Assembly: GCA_963771295.1 (NCBI GenBank)
Contig: CAVYTB010000005.1
Span: 1 to 64,000, forward strand
Direction of reading: 5' to 3'
Length of the DNA stretch: 64,000 bases
DNA from: Acidiferrum sp963771295
Lineage (GTDB): Bacteria > Acidobacteriota > Terriglobia > Acidiferrales > UBA7541
Shown: piece by piece, positions 15,876 through 25,409 of the stretch
Layout of the letters: every line of letters starts with the position of its first letter
Position numbering within the stretch: position 1 is the first letter of the stretch
The notes under the pieces: generated by a model
The model's database searches: none
The model's input: the letters and a program-made list of their open reading frames with translations, nothing else
What the model was told of the DNA's origin: nothing
Made by a program: the position numbers and the translations under genes

Positions 15876-17039
15876 ATGTCGCGCTTATTTTCTTGCATCG
15901 CTTTGATCTTCTTCGTTCTACCAGCCAGCGCTCAAACAACGCAGGCGCCCAAATCGTCATCGGCAGATCGCGTCGTCCAGCTGTTGAAAGAACTCACGGA
16001 AGTCTCCGGCCCTCCCGGCTATGAGGATCCGGTACGAAAAGTCATGGCCGAGCACATGAAGCCGTACGCTGACAGCATCGCTTATGATGGCCTCGGCTCG
16101 ATCATCGCGCAGCAGGGCAAGTCCGGCCCGCGCATTATGCTCGACGCGCACATGGATGAACTCGGCGGAATGGTTCGTCGCATCCGTCCCGATGGATTCA
16201 TCTCCATGCAGATGCTCGGCGCATGGCTGAGCGCCGCGCTTCCGGATCAGCGCTGGGTCATCCTTGGGTCCAAAGGACCAGTTCTTGCCGTCACAGTCAT
16301 CTGGGACGCGCACATTGCGCCGCGCGATTCGCAGCAGGTCCATCCTCAGCAAGATCTTTTTCTTGATACCGGTGCGCGGTCCGCGGCGGAAGTCGGTGCT
16401 CTTGGAATTTCGCCAGGCGATCCCGTCGCACCAGTCTCTGACTTTGCCGTTCTCGCTAACAATCGCTACCTCGCTAAGGCTTGGGACGACCGCATCGGCT
16501 GCGCCGTCATTTTGGAGGTAATGCGGCGGCTGGAAAAAACGCCGCATCCCAACCAGGTGTTCTACGCCGCCACGGTTCAGGAAGAAGGCAGCGCCGAAAT
16601 GCGCGGAGCACAGACGTCGGCGCGCTTAATTAAGCCTGACCTGGGATTAAGTTTGGAGGTTGGCATTCCCAACGACGTTCCCGGCCCTGGCCCCGACGCC
16701 GCCCAGGAAGTTCTTGGCGGTGGTCCGGGCATGATGCTGTACACCTTCAGTGAACTCCCGAACCGCAAGCTCGTTGCACATGTAAAGGAAATCGCCGCCG
16801 CCCAGCACATTCCGTTGCAATTCGATTTCGTTCCCGGTTTCGGCGACGATGCGGGCGCCATCAAGCTTTACAATATTGGTGTCCCCGTTACCACTATTCT
16901 GGTTCCGGCTCGTGCGACGCATGCTCATAACGGAATCATCGATCGCGCCGACTTCGACCGGACTGTGGATCTCGTCGTCGCGGTGATCCAATCGCTTGAC
17001 GACGCTACTGTCTCTCGGCTGAAGTCCTTCGCGCCCTGA
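15876..17039 (+). CDS. Exported M42-family metallopeptidase
   Basis: A 387-aa two-metal aminopeptidase of the FrvX/glutamyl-aminopeptidase group. Signal peptide about 1-19 (FFVLPASAQ). Metal-binding motifs LDAHMDELGGMV, KAWDDRIGC and TVQEEGSAEMRGA, then SLEVGIPND and a closing HNGIIDRADFDR with a His ligand. Start chosen at ATG 15876 because AGGGGA lies 8 bp upstream; a much longer reading frame upstream overlaps the SEL1 gene. Most M42 enzymes are cytoplasmic, so export is notable. The Tat-exported RidA follows after 80 bp. Confidence 0.9.
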   Translation: MSRLFSCIALIFFVLPASAQTTQAPKSSSADRVVQLLKELTEVSGPPGYEDPVRKVMAEHMKPYADSIAYDGLGSIIAQQGKSGPRIMLDAHMDELGGMVRRIRPDGFISMQMLGAWLSAALPDQRWVILGSKGPVLAVTVIWDAHIAPRDSQQVHPQQDLFLDTGARSAAEVGALGISPGDPVAPVSDFAVLANNRYLAKAWDDRIGCAVILEVMRRLEKTPHPNQVFYAATVQEEGSAEMRGAQTSARLIKPDLGLSLEVGIPNDVPGPGPDAAQEVLGGGPGMMLYTFSELPNRKLVAHVKEIAAAQHIPLQFDFVPGFGDDAGAIKLYNIGVPVTTILVPARATHAHNGIIDRADFDRTVDLVVAVIQSLDDATVSRLKSFAP

Positions 17040-17119
17040 TGCACTACCGACGCCATTTCCAAATGCCAAGAGTCGCGAGTTATATTTGGTTCGAACGCAA
17101 CGATACGAAGGAGAACAAA

Positions 17120-17701
17120 ATGGCAATCGACACCCGACGCAACTTTTTTGGCAGCATCGCGGCGGTGGCAGCTATGGTAACGGGCGCATCGAAACTCTTT
17201 GCGCAACAGGCTCCGCCAGCGGGCCAACCGGCGACCGGAACACCATCCGCCGGCGAAGTTGCGACTCGTCGTCCCATCGGGAACAATCATATTCACGACG
17301 GGATCTACTATTTCTCCGGAACGGGTTCCAACGACGGATATCCCAAGGATGATCACGTCCTCGTCACGGATCCGTTCGAGAAGCATGTCACTCGTACCAT
17401 GGACGCCCTTAAAAAGTCAGTTGAGCGTGCTGGCAGCACCATGGATAACATCCTTCATCTTCAGGTTTTTCTCTGTCTGCCCCTTACCGACAGTAGTCCG
17501 ATGCCCACTGGAAAGGCCCGATTCGATGCCCACAAGGTCCAATACGACGCTTTGAACAAGATCTATGGAACCTACTTCTCACCGGGGAAAGCACCTTCGC
17601 GGTCGTGTATGGCGGTGGAATGGATTCCCGGCGATTCGCTGATCGAAATCGTCGGTAGTGCGCTAGTGGTCGCGCCAGCCGAACCTCATGTTGAAAAATA
17701 G
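17120..17701 (+). CDS. Tat-exported RidA-family protein
   Basis: A 193-aa protein with a Tat-like leader (DTRRNFFGSIAAVAAMV, cleavage near LFAQQ) and a RidA/YjgF domain (about 60-185). The RidA signature is intact: PSRSCMAVEWIPGDSLIEI holds the catalytic Arg and the conserved Glu. RidA enzymes hydrolyse enamine/imine intermediates released by PLP enzymes. AAGGAG precedes the ATG at 17120; upstream in-frame ATGs are poorer. The gene lies 22 bp before a PLP-dependent enzyme that is also Tat-exported. Confidence 0.88.
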   Translation: MAIDTRRNFFGSIAAVAAMVTGASKLFAQQAPPAGQPATGTPSAGEVATRRPIGNNHIHDGIYYFSGTGSNDGYPKDDHVLVTDPFEKHVTRTMDALKKSVERAGSTMDNILHLQVFLCLPLTDSSPMPTGKARFDAHKVQYDALNKIYGTYFSPGKAPSRSCMAVEWIPGDSLIEIVGSALVVAPAEPHVEK

Positions 17702-17722
17702 ATTCGCGAAAGGACCCAAGTC

Positions 17723-19114
17723 ATGAATTTGAAGTTTGCTTGGAGCCGTCGCTCCTTTCTGGCGGCGCTTGGATTGACCAGCGGCAGCTTGCTTGCTCCT
17801 TCTGAGTTAAAGGCGGCCGGCAGCTTGGCAAAAAAACACAAGCCTTCGTCGCCCCCTCTCGACGGCAGCCCCATCATTCCCATTACCAGCGGCCTCGGTT
17901 CCACGGGCGACATCTACGCCGAACTAGGAGTGACGCCGCTCATCAACATCAATGGCACCGTCACCGTGATTGGTGGCTCGGTGATGAAGCCGGAAGTGAT
18001 GGAACTCATCCGCAGAGGCAATGAGCACTTCGTTTTGATTGACGAACTGGAGATTGCCGCCGGTAAGTTCATCGCGAAGCTCTGCAAGTCTCCCGCCGGC
18101 TACACCGGACTGGTGACCGGAGGTGCGGCCGCGGCAATGGTCGTCGGTTATGCGGGCATGATGACGGAAGACCTTGAGCCGCGCATGCGCGATATTCCGG
18201 ACGTCAGCAAATTCCCCAAAAACGAAGTCATCATCCAAAAAAGCCATCGCTACCCCTTCGATCACCAGATTCGGCAGACCGGGGCGAAGCTGGTCGAAGT
18301 CGAGACCCGCGAAGAGATGATTGCTGCCATCAATCCAAAAACGGTGGCCATCCACTTCACGAACATTCTGTCCGACAGGGGCAAGGTGAGCGGCGCGGAA
18401 ACCGTGGCCATCGCCAAGGAACACAACCTCTACACCTTCAACGACGCGGCCGCCGATGTTCCCCCGAAAGAACGCCTTTGGGAGTATCCCGCGATGGGCT
18501 TCGACATGGTGACTTTCAGCGGTGGGAAGGACATCCGCGGCCCGCAGGCATCGGGAGTGCTTATCGGCAAGGAAGAATTAATTCGGTATGCCTTGCTGAA
18601 CATGAGTCCGCAGGAAGATCGCATCGGCCGTTGCTGCAAGGTCGGCAAGGAAACTATTTTCGGATTGCTCAAGGCGCTGGAACTGTTCGTCAATGAAGAC
18701 TTCGATGCCACCTTGAAGGTGTACGACGAGCGCGCCCAGGTGATTACCGATGCCGTGAAGAAATTCGGTGTGACTGCGCTGCCACGCCAATTCAACCCGC
18801 AAGCACTCGGGAATGTTACGCCGCGCTACAGCTGGCAGATCGATCCCTCCAGGCTGAAGATCACCGGTCCGGAAGTAATGCAGAAACTCGCCGACACCAG
18901 GCCTCTTGGCATCGGCAGCCTGGGCGCTGGTGCCAGTGGTATGCGAGGACGTAATCCCGACGCGCCGGCAGGTGCCGAGAATCGCGCTGAGCATCACGGG
19001 CGTCCAAACGATCCGAATACTTTCGGATTTGCCGTTTGGCAACTGAAGGATGGTGAGGACAAGATAGTCGCGGACCGCTTGGTAGAGATTTTCAGTGAAG
19101 CTCCGAAGGTTTAA
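17723..19114 (+). CDS. Tat-exported SelA-like PLP-dependent enzyme
   Basis: A 463-aa protein with a clear Tat signal (WSRRSFLAALGLTSG) and a fold-type-I PLP domain related to selenocysteine synthase and D-glucosaminate-6-phosphate ammonia-lyase. The likely PLP lysine lies in FSGGKDIRGPQASG. TGLVTGGAAAAM would bind the cofactor phosphate. True SelA uses tRNA in the cytoplasm, so an exported copy must act on another substrate, perhaps an amino acid or amino sugar by elimination. The Tat route fits export of a folded, PLP-loaded enzyme. The RidA partner upstream would clear its enamine product. Confidence 0.87.
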   Translation: MNLKFAWSRRSFLAALGLTSGSLLAPSELKAAGSLAKKHKPSSPPLDGSPIIPITSGLGSTGDIYAELGVTPLININGTVTVIGGSVMKPEVMELIRRGNEHFVLIDELEIAAGKFIAKLCKSPAGYTGLVTGGAAAAMVVGYAGMMTEDLEPRMRDIPDVSKFPKNEVIIQKSHRYPFDHQIRQTGAKLVEVETREEMIAAINPKTVAIHFTNILSDRGKVSGAETVAIAKEHNLYTFNDAAADVPPKERLWEYPAMGFDMVTFSGGKDIRGPQASGVLIGKEELIRYALLNMSPQEDRIGRCCKVGKETIFGLLKALELFVNEDFDATLKVYDERAQVITDAVKKFGVTALPRQFNPQALGNVTPRYSWQIDPSRLKITGPEVMQKLADTRPLGIGSLGAGASGMRGRNPDAPAGAENRAEHHGRPNDPNTFGFAVWQLKDGEDKIVADRLVEIFSEAPKV

Positions 19115-19157
19115 GCGTTAGATCAGATAGCGATAGACTCACGACGGTGCGGCACAT

Positions 19158-19634
19158 TCAACCAGCACGCTGTTTGCGTTCCGAGGTGTCTGGAGAACCG
19201 CGTAGGCCGGTCATTTTCTCAACCAAAATGCAGTAATAGACTGCCGCGACGGTATTCGGTTGGCGTCGGACTTGGCCGGCGGTATAGCCGCTTTGCCACC
19301 ACAGCGGCCTTTTTCGCAGCAGCGAGCGTATGTGATTGCGAGCCTTAGCGCCCTCGGGACCACTGGAAATCTCGACATACCTTCCAAGCACGACGATGCT
19401 CTGCCAATCGTCATGGGCTCGAATTTCGTCGGCCTCCACGCAAACAAGCGGGTTCTGGCGCATCCACAAAATCTTTTGCCCCACGGTAGAAAAGCAGTAA
19501 AGTCGGTCAGCATCAAAGCAAAAATAGATCGGGACGATGTAAGGCCGGTCGTTGCACGAGCAAGCCAACCTGCCAAAGCCGAGGCGCGTTAGGAACTCAC
19601 GGCATTCTTTACTTCGCATTTTCGTAATGAGCAT
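19158..19634 (-). CDS. FMN-binding split-barrel protein (pyridoxamine-phosphate-oxidase-like)
   Basis: A 158-aa split-barrel flavoprotein of the NimA/PPOX-like group: SKECREFLTRLGFGRLACS, then YIVPIYFCFDADRLYCFSTVG and NPLVCVEADEI. These typically reduce nitro or F420/FMN-linked substrates; the physiological substrate here is unknown. Convergent with the SelA-like gene. The C-terminal 40 residues are variable. Confidence 0.82.
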   Translation of the reverse strand: MLITKMRSKECREFLTRLGFGRLACSCNDRPYIVPIYFCFDADRLYCFSTVGQKILWMRQNPLVCVEADEIRAHDDWQSIVVLGRYVEISSGPEGAKARNHIRSLLRKRPLWWQSGYTAGQVRRQPNTVAAVYYCILVEKMTGLRGSPDTSERKQRAG

Positions 19635-20089
19635 CCCATACCTCCAACCGTGCCTGGGGAGTGACAGCTTACATTAGTTAGTTATCCGGCCGGCCCGGGA
19701 ACCGGGCAGGCCAGCCCCCAGCGGAAAGCAGAGCCCTGTGTTCCAAGCCCGGTCCTGGAACGCCCGCGGGCCCCGTTGGGCTACCGCCGGATTGCAAATC
19801 AATTGACACCCTTGCGTGGTTTTTGGGACTATTTCTGGATGCGCCTACTGCGTAGCTGTTTGACGGCAGTGGGCTTATTCGCTTTGGAGCGCCACCGTGA
19901 ATTAGTCCGAGCCTAAAGGCTTAGTCTATGACTTACGCTTTCTTTGGGAATTTAAGAGCATTCGAATCCTCGCCTTTCATTGTGACACGGTGCTCGCAGC
20001 GCCCAACGCACATGCTCTCGCTCTCCTCGTCGCGACAGACTTTTTGCCAGACCATAACCGACTAGGTTATCGCTACAACGGGGCATGCA
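19635..20089. other. Long leader region before the kinase gene with GC-rich hairpins
   Basis: About 450 bp with no coding frame I trust. The 19690-19714 segment folds as an imperfect hairpin (GGCCGGCCCGG ... CCGGGCAGGCC), followed by further G/C blocks to 19797, then AT-rich DNA with TTGACA at 19803. It could hold divergent promoters and a structured RNA, but it matches no riboswitch I know. Confidence 0.35.
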
Positions 20090-23000
20090 TTGAAGAAGTT
20101 GGGCAAATATGAAGTACTCGGAGAGTTGGGCCATGGCGCTATGGGAGTGGTGTACCGCGCCCGCGATCCGTTCATCAATCGCCTGGTTGCCCTTAAAACC
20201 ATCACTACCGGAGTCGCAGACGATCCCGCGATGCTGCAGCGCTTTTACCGCGAGGCCCAGTCGGCTGGCGGCTTGCAGCACCCAAACATTGTAACCATCT
20301 ACGACATGGGCGAAGCGGGCTCCCTCCCTTATATTGCAATGGAATTAGTGGAGGGAGAAAACCTCGACCAGGTTATCGCTCGTCGTTCGGCCCTACCGAT
20401 CACGCTAAAAGTCGTTTACGCGCAACAAGCCTGCCGCGCCTTTGACTATGCGCACAAACGAGGCATTGTTCACCGCGACATCAAACCCGGCAATGTGATG
20501 GTCAACAAGGATGGCACCGTCAAGGTCGTCGATTTTGGCATCGCCAGGGTGCTGGAAACTTCACGCACGCAGACAGGCATGCTGATCGGCACGTTCGCAT
20601 ACATGTCCCCCGAGCAATATCACGGCGAGCACGCGGACGAGCGCTCGGATATCTGGTCATTTGGAGTGCTGTTTTACGAACTGCTCTGTTACCAAAAACC
20701 ATTCGTTGGCCCGACTCCGGCGAGCCTGATGCACAACATATGCAATGAAGAGCCAGCCCCGCTCAGAAAGGTCTTGCCGGAGTGCCCCGCAGAGCTCGAA
20801 CTGGCAGTTTCCAAGATGCTGCGGAAATTGCCGAGCGAGCGATACCAATCCATGGAGGACGTGCTGCTGGATCTCGACCCGATTTGCAGAACCCTGCAGT
20901 CGCAGGCGGTCGCTGACCTTTTGGGGCAGACTCATCAGCTATTCGACGAAAAGCGCTTCGCCGAAGCGCGCGACCTGGCACGGCAGGCTGTTCAGCTTGA
21001 GTCGACGAATCAAGAAGCTCGGCAAATGCTGGATAAGGCCAACGCCGAGCTTAAGCGAATCCTGAATCGGCCCAAGGTTCAGCAATTTGTGGACAAGGGT
21101 CAAACCCTTTTGGGAGAGGGTAAGCTGCAGGAAGCTAAAACTGCGGCGGACCATGCGCTGCAACTCGATTCCAGCTTTATGCCCGCGGAAGAATTGCAGC
21201 GCGCCATTCGTGCAGAAATTGATCGCGCTCGGATCATCGCCGAATCGCTGGAGACAGCCAAGCAACACCTGGCGGAGGGACTCCCGAATGAAGCGGAAAC
21301 CTTGCTGGCACAGGTATTGGAAGCCGACCCCGCGAACGTGCAAGCACAGAGCCTGAGGCAGCAGGCTCTGAAGGAGAAGGCGGAGCGAGAAAAAGCCCGA
21401 CGCCTGGTGCAAGGCTTGCAGCAAGCACGTGAGCTCTGGACCCAGCAGAAATACGACGAATGCTTAAAGCTGCTTGAGACTTTCGGAACTGAATTTCCGG
21501 GAGAGGAAGAAGTCGCGCGACTATTCGAGACCGTGCGCGACGACCAACTGGAGCAGCGCAGGCGGCAGGGTTTGCTGCAATCGCGAAATCTGCTCACCTC
21601 TGGACGCCACGACGACGCAATTGCTCTGCTTTCTGAATTACAGAAGCAATTTCCGAACGACGAGGAAATACCTTCGCTACTGGAAGACGTTTGCAAGGAC
21701 CAGACGAATCAGCTCCGCCTGCGTGGTCTGGCGGAAGCAAGAAGTCTGTTAGCAGCCGGTCAATATGATTCGTGCATTTCCCTGCTTGCCTCTCTCAGCA
21801 AGGATTTTCCTGACGAACAAGAAATCCTCACTCTTCGGGAAACCGCGCGGCAGAACCAAGCCGAACAGCTCCGCCAGCAAGGCATCACTGAAGCCAATAA
21901 GCTTTTGGCCGCGCGCCAGTACCAGGAATGCAAGGCTCGCCTGACAACTTTGGAAAAGCAGTTCCCCGGCGATAAGCAAATCGTTGCGCTGAAAGAGTCA
22001 GTGCGCGAAGAGCAAGCCGAGCAAGAGAAGCAAGACCGTTTGGAGGAAGCACGCAGCCTGCGAGCCGCTCGTCGTTACGACGAATCTTCAACTCTTCTGC
22101 AGTCCCTGGAAAAACGTTTTCCTGCCGACCAGGAGATCCTGGCATTGCAGAATGCCGTCGCTGAAGACTCTTCGAAGCAAAGAAGGATGCAAGTCCAGGA
22201 GCAGGCACGCAGCCTCCTGGCATCAAAAAACTACGAAGAGTCTCTGACGGTCCTGGTTTCCCTGCAGCAGGAATTTCCCGATGACGACGAGACACGAAGG
22301 CTGCTGGAGTCCGCGCGCAAGGAGCAGGCGGAGCATCGCAAACAGCAAGTGCTGGCCGAGGCTCGCGATCTTTTGGCGGCGCGCCATTTTGATGACTCCA
22401 TTTCTCTGTTGACCGCGCTTCAGAAGGAAATTCCTGCCGACAGCGGCATCGGCAAGCTGCTGGAGTCCGCTCGAAAAGCGCAGGCAGAGCAGCGTCAACG
22501 GGATGGACTTACTCAGGCACGTAGTCTTCTGGCGGCGCGCCGCTACAACGACTCCATCGCTCTACTAAGCAAGCTGCAAGCAGATTTTCCGGGCGCGCCT
22601 GAGATCGTCAGGCTGCTGAACACCGCCCGCGAAGATCTCGCGGAACAACAAAAAGAGCTGAAGCTCGCCGATGCCAGAAGCCTGCTCGCCGCGCGGTCAT
22701 TCTCGGAGGCTCTGACGGTACTGAACAGCCTGGCAGTTGCCTATCCGAAGGATTCAGCGGTAGCCAAGCTCCGCGCGCTTGTGCAACGCGAACAGGAAAA
22801 GCAGACCAAGGAACGAAAGCTTCAGAATGAGCTCGACGCGCTGAAAAAATTGATGGGTGAGAAGAAATATCCTGAAGTGATCAGCAGAGCCGAACAGCTT
22901 TTCGCCGAGTTCCCTTCCGAACCGAACCTGCTTCGCCTGCATGAGTTTGCAACCGGCCGGCAGCAAAACATTGAAAAAGAATTGCTGTTCAACCAGAAAG

Positions 23001-25270
23001 TTGAGGATGCGAAAGCATTTTTCGACGCCGGCCGATTTGAAGATGCCATGCGTGCTGTGCAGAACGCCTTAAAAACTTTTCCGGGGAATGCGGAACTACA
23101 AAGTCTTTACGAGCAGGCAGAAATCCAGCAAAGAAAATTGCAGGTTCGCCAGCAGATCGAGCATCGCATTCGCGAAATCAGATTCAAGATCAACCGGGAA
23201 GAACTGAGCGAAGCCGTCGACCTGGCGAAACAAACACTGATGACGCTGGGACCGGACACCGATCTGACGCAATTGTTGGATTCCGCCGAGGTGGAATTGC
23301 AGGCGCGCGAGAAGAAGAGATTCCAGGAAGGAACCTTGGAGACAATTCGTACCCTGATCAATGCGGGGCAGTTGGACCTCGCCAGCCAAACGATTGATGA
23401 GGTTATCGAGTCGCAGACCCTGGATTCGTTTGACCCTCGAATCGAACGGCTATCGGCGCGAATCCGGGAAGCGAAAACCGCGCCGACAGAGCCCGCTCCG
23501 ACTCACGGGCTTTCCAACGAGTATGCGTTCCTGCAGGCGCCGCCGCTTCCCGATGCTCCGCCTTCACCAGAAAAGGCTCCGCCTCAGGATTCTGCGGCGG
23601 CTACCACGCCGTATCCGGCAAGCACCACCGCGCCCCCTCAGCACAGCAAACCAAAAGAAGCAGCACCTGTTGCTCCTAAGGAAACGGTACGACCCGCAAC
23701 TCAAATTTCCCCGGCAGAGACAAAACCGCCAAGTGTTCCGCCTGTGTTGTCCGCCGGCCAGATCGGCGTACAACAACGTCCGTCGCCACCCGCCATTTCG
23801 TCGGTGCCGCAAGGGGAGCCACCCGCAGTGCTGCCTGGGTCCACACCGTTTTGGCGCAAGCCCGCGATCCTGGCCACCTTGGCAATCGTGATCTTAACGG
23901 CAGCATGGATTGGGCTGCGCCCGAGTAGCGTCAAGAAACAGCAGGTCAGCCCGCCGGTAGCGAAAACCGTCGAGCGTCCAGCGCAACCTCGTATTGATCC
24001 GTTAGAGGCGCAACAGCGCCAGGCCTTGGACGCGGCCGACAAAAGAATTGCGGCCAACGATCTCGATGGCGCGTTGCAACTATTACAGCCTGCGGCGGCG
24101 CTGAACGGACCGCTCGGGCCGGAAATTCAAAAAAAGATCGCCCAGGTGGAAGAGTCCAAGAAGGATGTGAATCTGCGCCAGCTTCGGCAAGGGGAAGAGG
24201 TACTATGGCAGCGAGCGACGCGCCTCGTAGCCGACGGCAAGTTCGCGGACGCGCAGAAAGCCCTTAAGCAAATTCTGGCTTTGCCTGTGGGAGGAGTCCA
24301 CACGGACGACGCGCAGCGGTATTTGACCAAAACCATACCTCAGCAGCAGGCACAGATCGCTATGCTGGCTAAAGGGCGACAGAGCATGACGCAGGGTGAT
24401 TTTGCTGCGGCTCGCCGCGCCGCCGACCAACTGAAGCAGGCGGGCGGGAATCCCGACGATTTGGTCGCGCAAATTGATCAAGCAGAACAGGGCCAGCTGA
24501 AACAATTGGAGAACCAGTTTGACCAGTTGAAATCGCGTGACGATGATGCGGCAATCCAGCAGCTGAAAGCGTTGCAGCCCAGATTCCAGGCGCTGGCGGA
24601 TAGCGGACCCCAGTCTGGCGAAGCGCTCAACTATGCCAACAATATCCCCGCAGCGATCGCTGATGTTCGCGCGCGTTCCGAGAAGAAAAATGCCGATGCG
24701 GCATTTCAGCAGGTCGTGCAGAAATATCGCCAAGCGGCCGCTGGCAACGACAAGAACGGCCTGTCAGCTGCTCGCGTAGATTTCCAGTCTATTGCACAGA
24801 ACGGCGGGCCACACGCCGATAGCGCGCAGCAATACGTGGCCGAGATCACCAAGAAACTCGATGCGCTGAATGCTCCGCCGCCAACTCCTCCGCCCGCGGT
24901 GAAGGAGGCTCCTAAGGAAGCTCCTGTCGCAACAGTTTCCGACGATGCTGCCATTCGCGGCGTCATTCAGAGGTTCTTCCAGTCGTTCGAGCAAAGAAAT
25001 CCCGACGCGATCCGAGAGGTTTGGCCGAATATCCCGCAAAAGCGATACGACGCCTACAAAAATGCCTTCGGGAACGTAAGTGCGATAGCGATTCAGATCG
25101 ACGATGAAACCGTGAAAATAGGCCCAGATGGCGCGTCGGCCACGGTTTCCGTCCAATCGCAGGAAGACGAAACGCCCAAGAGTGAGAAAAGGCCGAGAAG
25201 ATTTACGCCATCCTGGACCTTCCAACTAAGCAAAAGAAATGGCGACTGGCTGATCAACGACGTCTTGTAA
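20090..25270 (+). CDS. Giant Ser/Thr protein kinase with TPR-like repeats and one membrane span
   Basis: A 1726-aa Hanks-type kinase (residues 1-265): Gly loop GELGHGAMGVVYRAR, Lys in VALKTI, HRDIKPGN, DFGIAR and MSPEQ are all intact, so it should be active. From about 437 to 960 there are ten degenerate helical repeats of about 52 aa (pattern ARSLLAARxYDxSxxLLxxLxxxFP), then more TPR-like helices to about 1130, a Pro-rich linker (1130-1253), one membrane span (about 1256-1276) and an outside region ending in a SnoaL/DUF4440-like fold (about 1600-1726). TTG start. Substrate unknown. Confidence 0.93.
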   Translation: MKKLGKYEVLGELGHGAMGVVYRARDPFINRLVALKTITTGVADDPAMLQRFYREAQSAGGLQHPNIVTIYDMGEAGSLPYIAMELVEGENLDQVIARRSALPITLKVVYAQQACRAFDYAHKRGIVHRDIKPGNVMVNKDGTVKVVDFGIARVLETSRTQTGMLIGTFAYMSPEQYHGEHADERSDIWSFGVLFYELLCYQKPFVGPTPASLMHNICNEEPAPLRKVLPECPAELELAVSKMLRKLPSERYQSMEDVLLDLDPICRTLQSQAVADLLGQTHQLFDEKRFAEARDLARQAVQLESTNQEARQMLDKANAELKRILNRPKVQQFVDKGQTLLGEGKLQEAKTAADHALQLDSSFMPAEELQRAIRAEIDRARIIAESLETAKQHLAEGLPNEAETLLAQVLEADPANVQAQSLRQQALKEKAEREKARRLVQGLQQARELWTQQKYDECLKLLETFGTEFPGEEEVARLFETVRDDQLEQRRRQGLLQSRNLLTSGRHDDAIALLSELQKQFPNDEEIPSLLEDVCKDQTNQLRLRGLAEARSLLAAGQYDSCISLLASLSKDFPDEQEILTLRETARQNQAEQLRQQGITEANKLLAARQYQECKARLTTLEKQFPGDKQIVALKESVREEQAEQEKQDRLEEARSLRAARRYDESSTLLQSLEKRFPADQEILALQNAVAEDSSKQRRMQVQEQARSLLASKNYEESLTVLVSLQQEFPDDDETRRLLESARKEQAEHRKQQVLAEARDLLAARHFDDSISLLTALQKEIPADSGIGKLLESARKAQAEQRQRDGLTQARSLLAARRYNDSIALLSKLQADFPGAPEIVRLLNTAREDLAEQQKELKLADARSLLAARSFSEALTVLNSLAVAYPKDSAVAKLRALVQREQEKQTKERKLQNELDALKKLMGEKKYPEVISRAEQLFAEFPSEPNLLRLHEFATGRQQNIEKELLFNQKVEDAKAFFDAGRFEDAMRAVQNALKTFPGNAELQSLYEQAEIQQRKLQVRQQIEHRIREIRFKINREELSEAVDLAKQTLMTLGPDTDLTQLLDSAEVELQAREKKRFQEGTLETIRTLINAGQLDLASQTIDEVIESQTLDSFDPRIERLSARIREAKTAPTEPAPTHGLSNEYAFLQAPPLPDAPPSPEKAPPQDSAAATTPYPASTTAPPQHSKPKEAAPVAPKETVRPATQISPAETKPPSVPPVLSAGQIGVQQRPSPPAISSVPQGEPPAVLPGSTPFWRKPAILATLAIVILTAAWIGLRPSSVKKQQVSPPVAKTVERPAQPRIDPLEAQQRQALDAADKRIAANDLDGALQLLQPAAALNGPLGPEIQKKIAQVEESKKDVNLRQLRQGEEVLWQRATRLVADGKFADAQKALKQILALPVGGVHTDDAQRYLTKTIPQQQAQIAMLAKGRQSMTQGDFAAARRAADQLKQAGGNPDDLVAQIDQAEQGQLKQLENQFDQLKSRDDDAAIQQLKALQPRFQALADSGPQSGEALNYANNIPAAIADVRARSEKKNADAAFQQVVQKYRQAAAGNDKNGLSAARVDFQSIAQNGGPHADSAQQYVAEITKKLDALNAPPPTPPPAVKEAPKEAPVATVSDDAAIRGVIQRFFQSFEQRNPDAIREVWPNIPQKRYDAYKNAFGNVSAIAIQIDDETVKIGPDGASATVSVQSQEDETPKSEKRPRRFTPSWTFQLSKRNGDWLINDVL

Positions 25271-25300
25271 GCCGGTTGCCAGCTACAAACCGTTAACTGC

Positions 25301-25328
25301 TTGACAATTTAGAGTTACTGGATAGACT
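25301..25328 (+). promoter_or_regulatory. Candidate sigma-70 promoter for the outer-membrane gene
   Basis: TTGACA (25301-25306) and TAGACT (25323-25328) are spaced 16 bp, 82 bp before the chosen start codon at 25410. The -35 box is perfect and the -10 box matches four of six positions. Confidence 0.45.
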
Positions 25329-25409
25329 GCCCAAATCGTTTCGGCTGGTCGCTCAACGCCGCAACCGCCAAGCTGTTGAGTGATTGCCGTGCGATTAAAC
25401 GGGGGGACA

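Noticed and set aside
19690..19800. c-di-GMP or cobalamin riboswitch
   Set aside because: GTTGGGCTACCG gives a passing resemblance, but the other required blocks and pairings are not present.
21399..23000. Repetitive DNA that could suggest a CRISPR or satellite
   Set aside because: The repeats are in frame, about 156 bp long and diverged, and encode helical protein repeats of the kinase; there are no short identical repeats with spacers.
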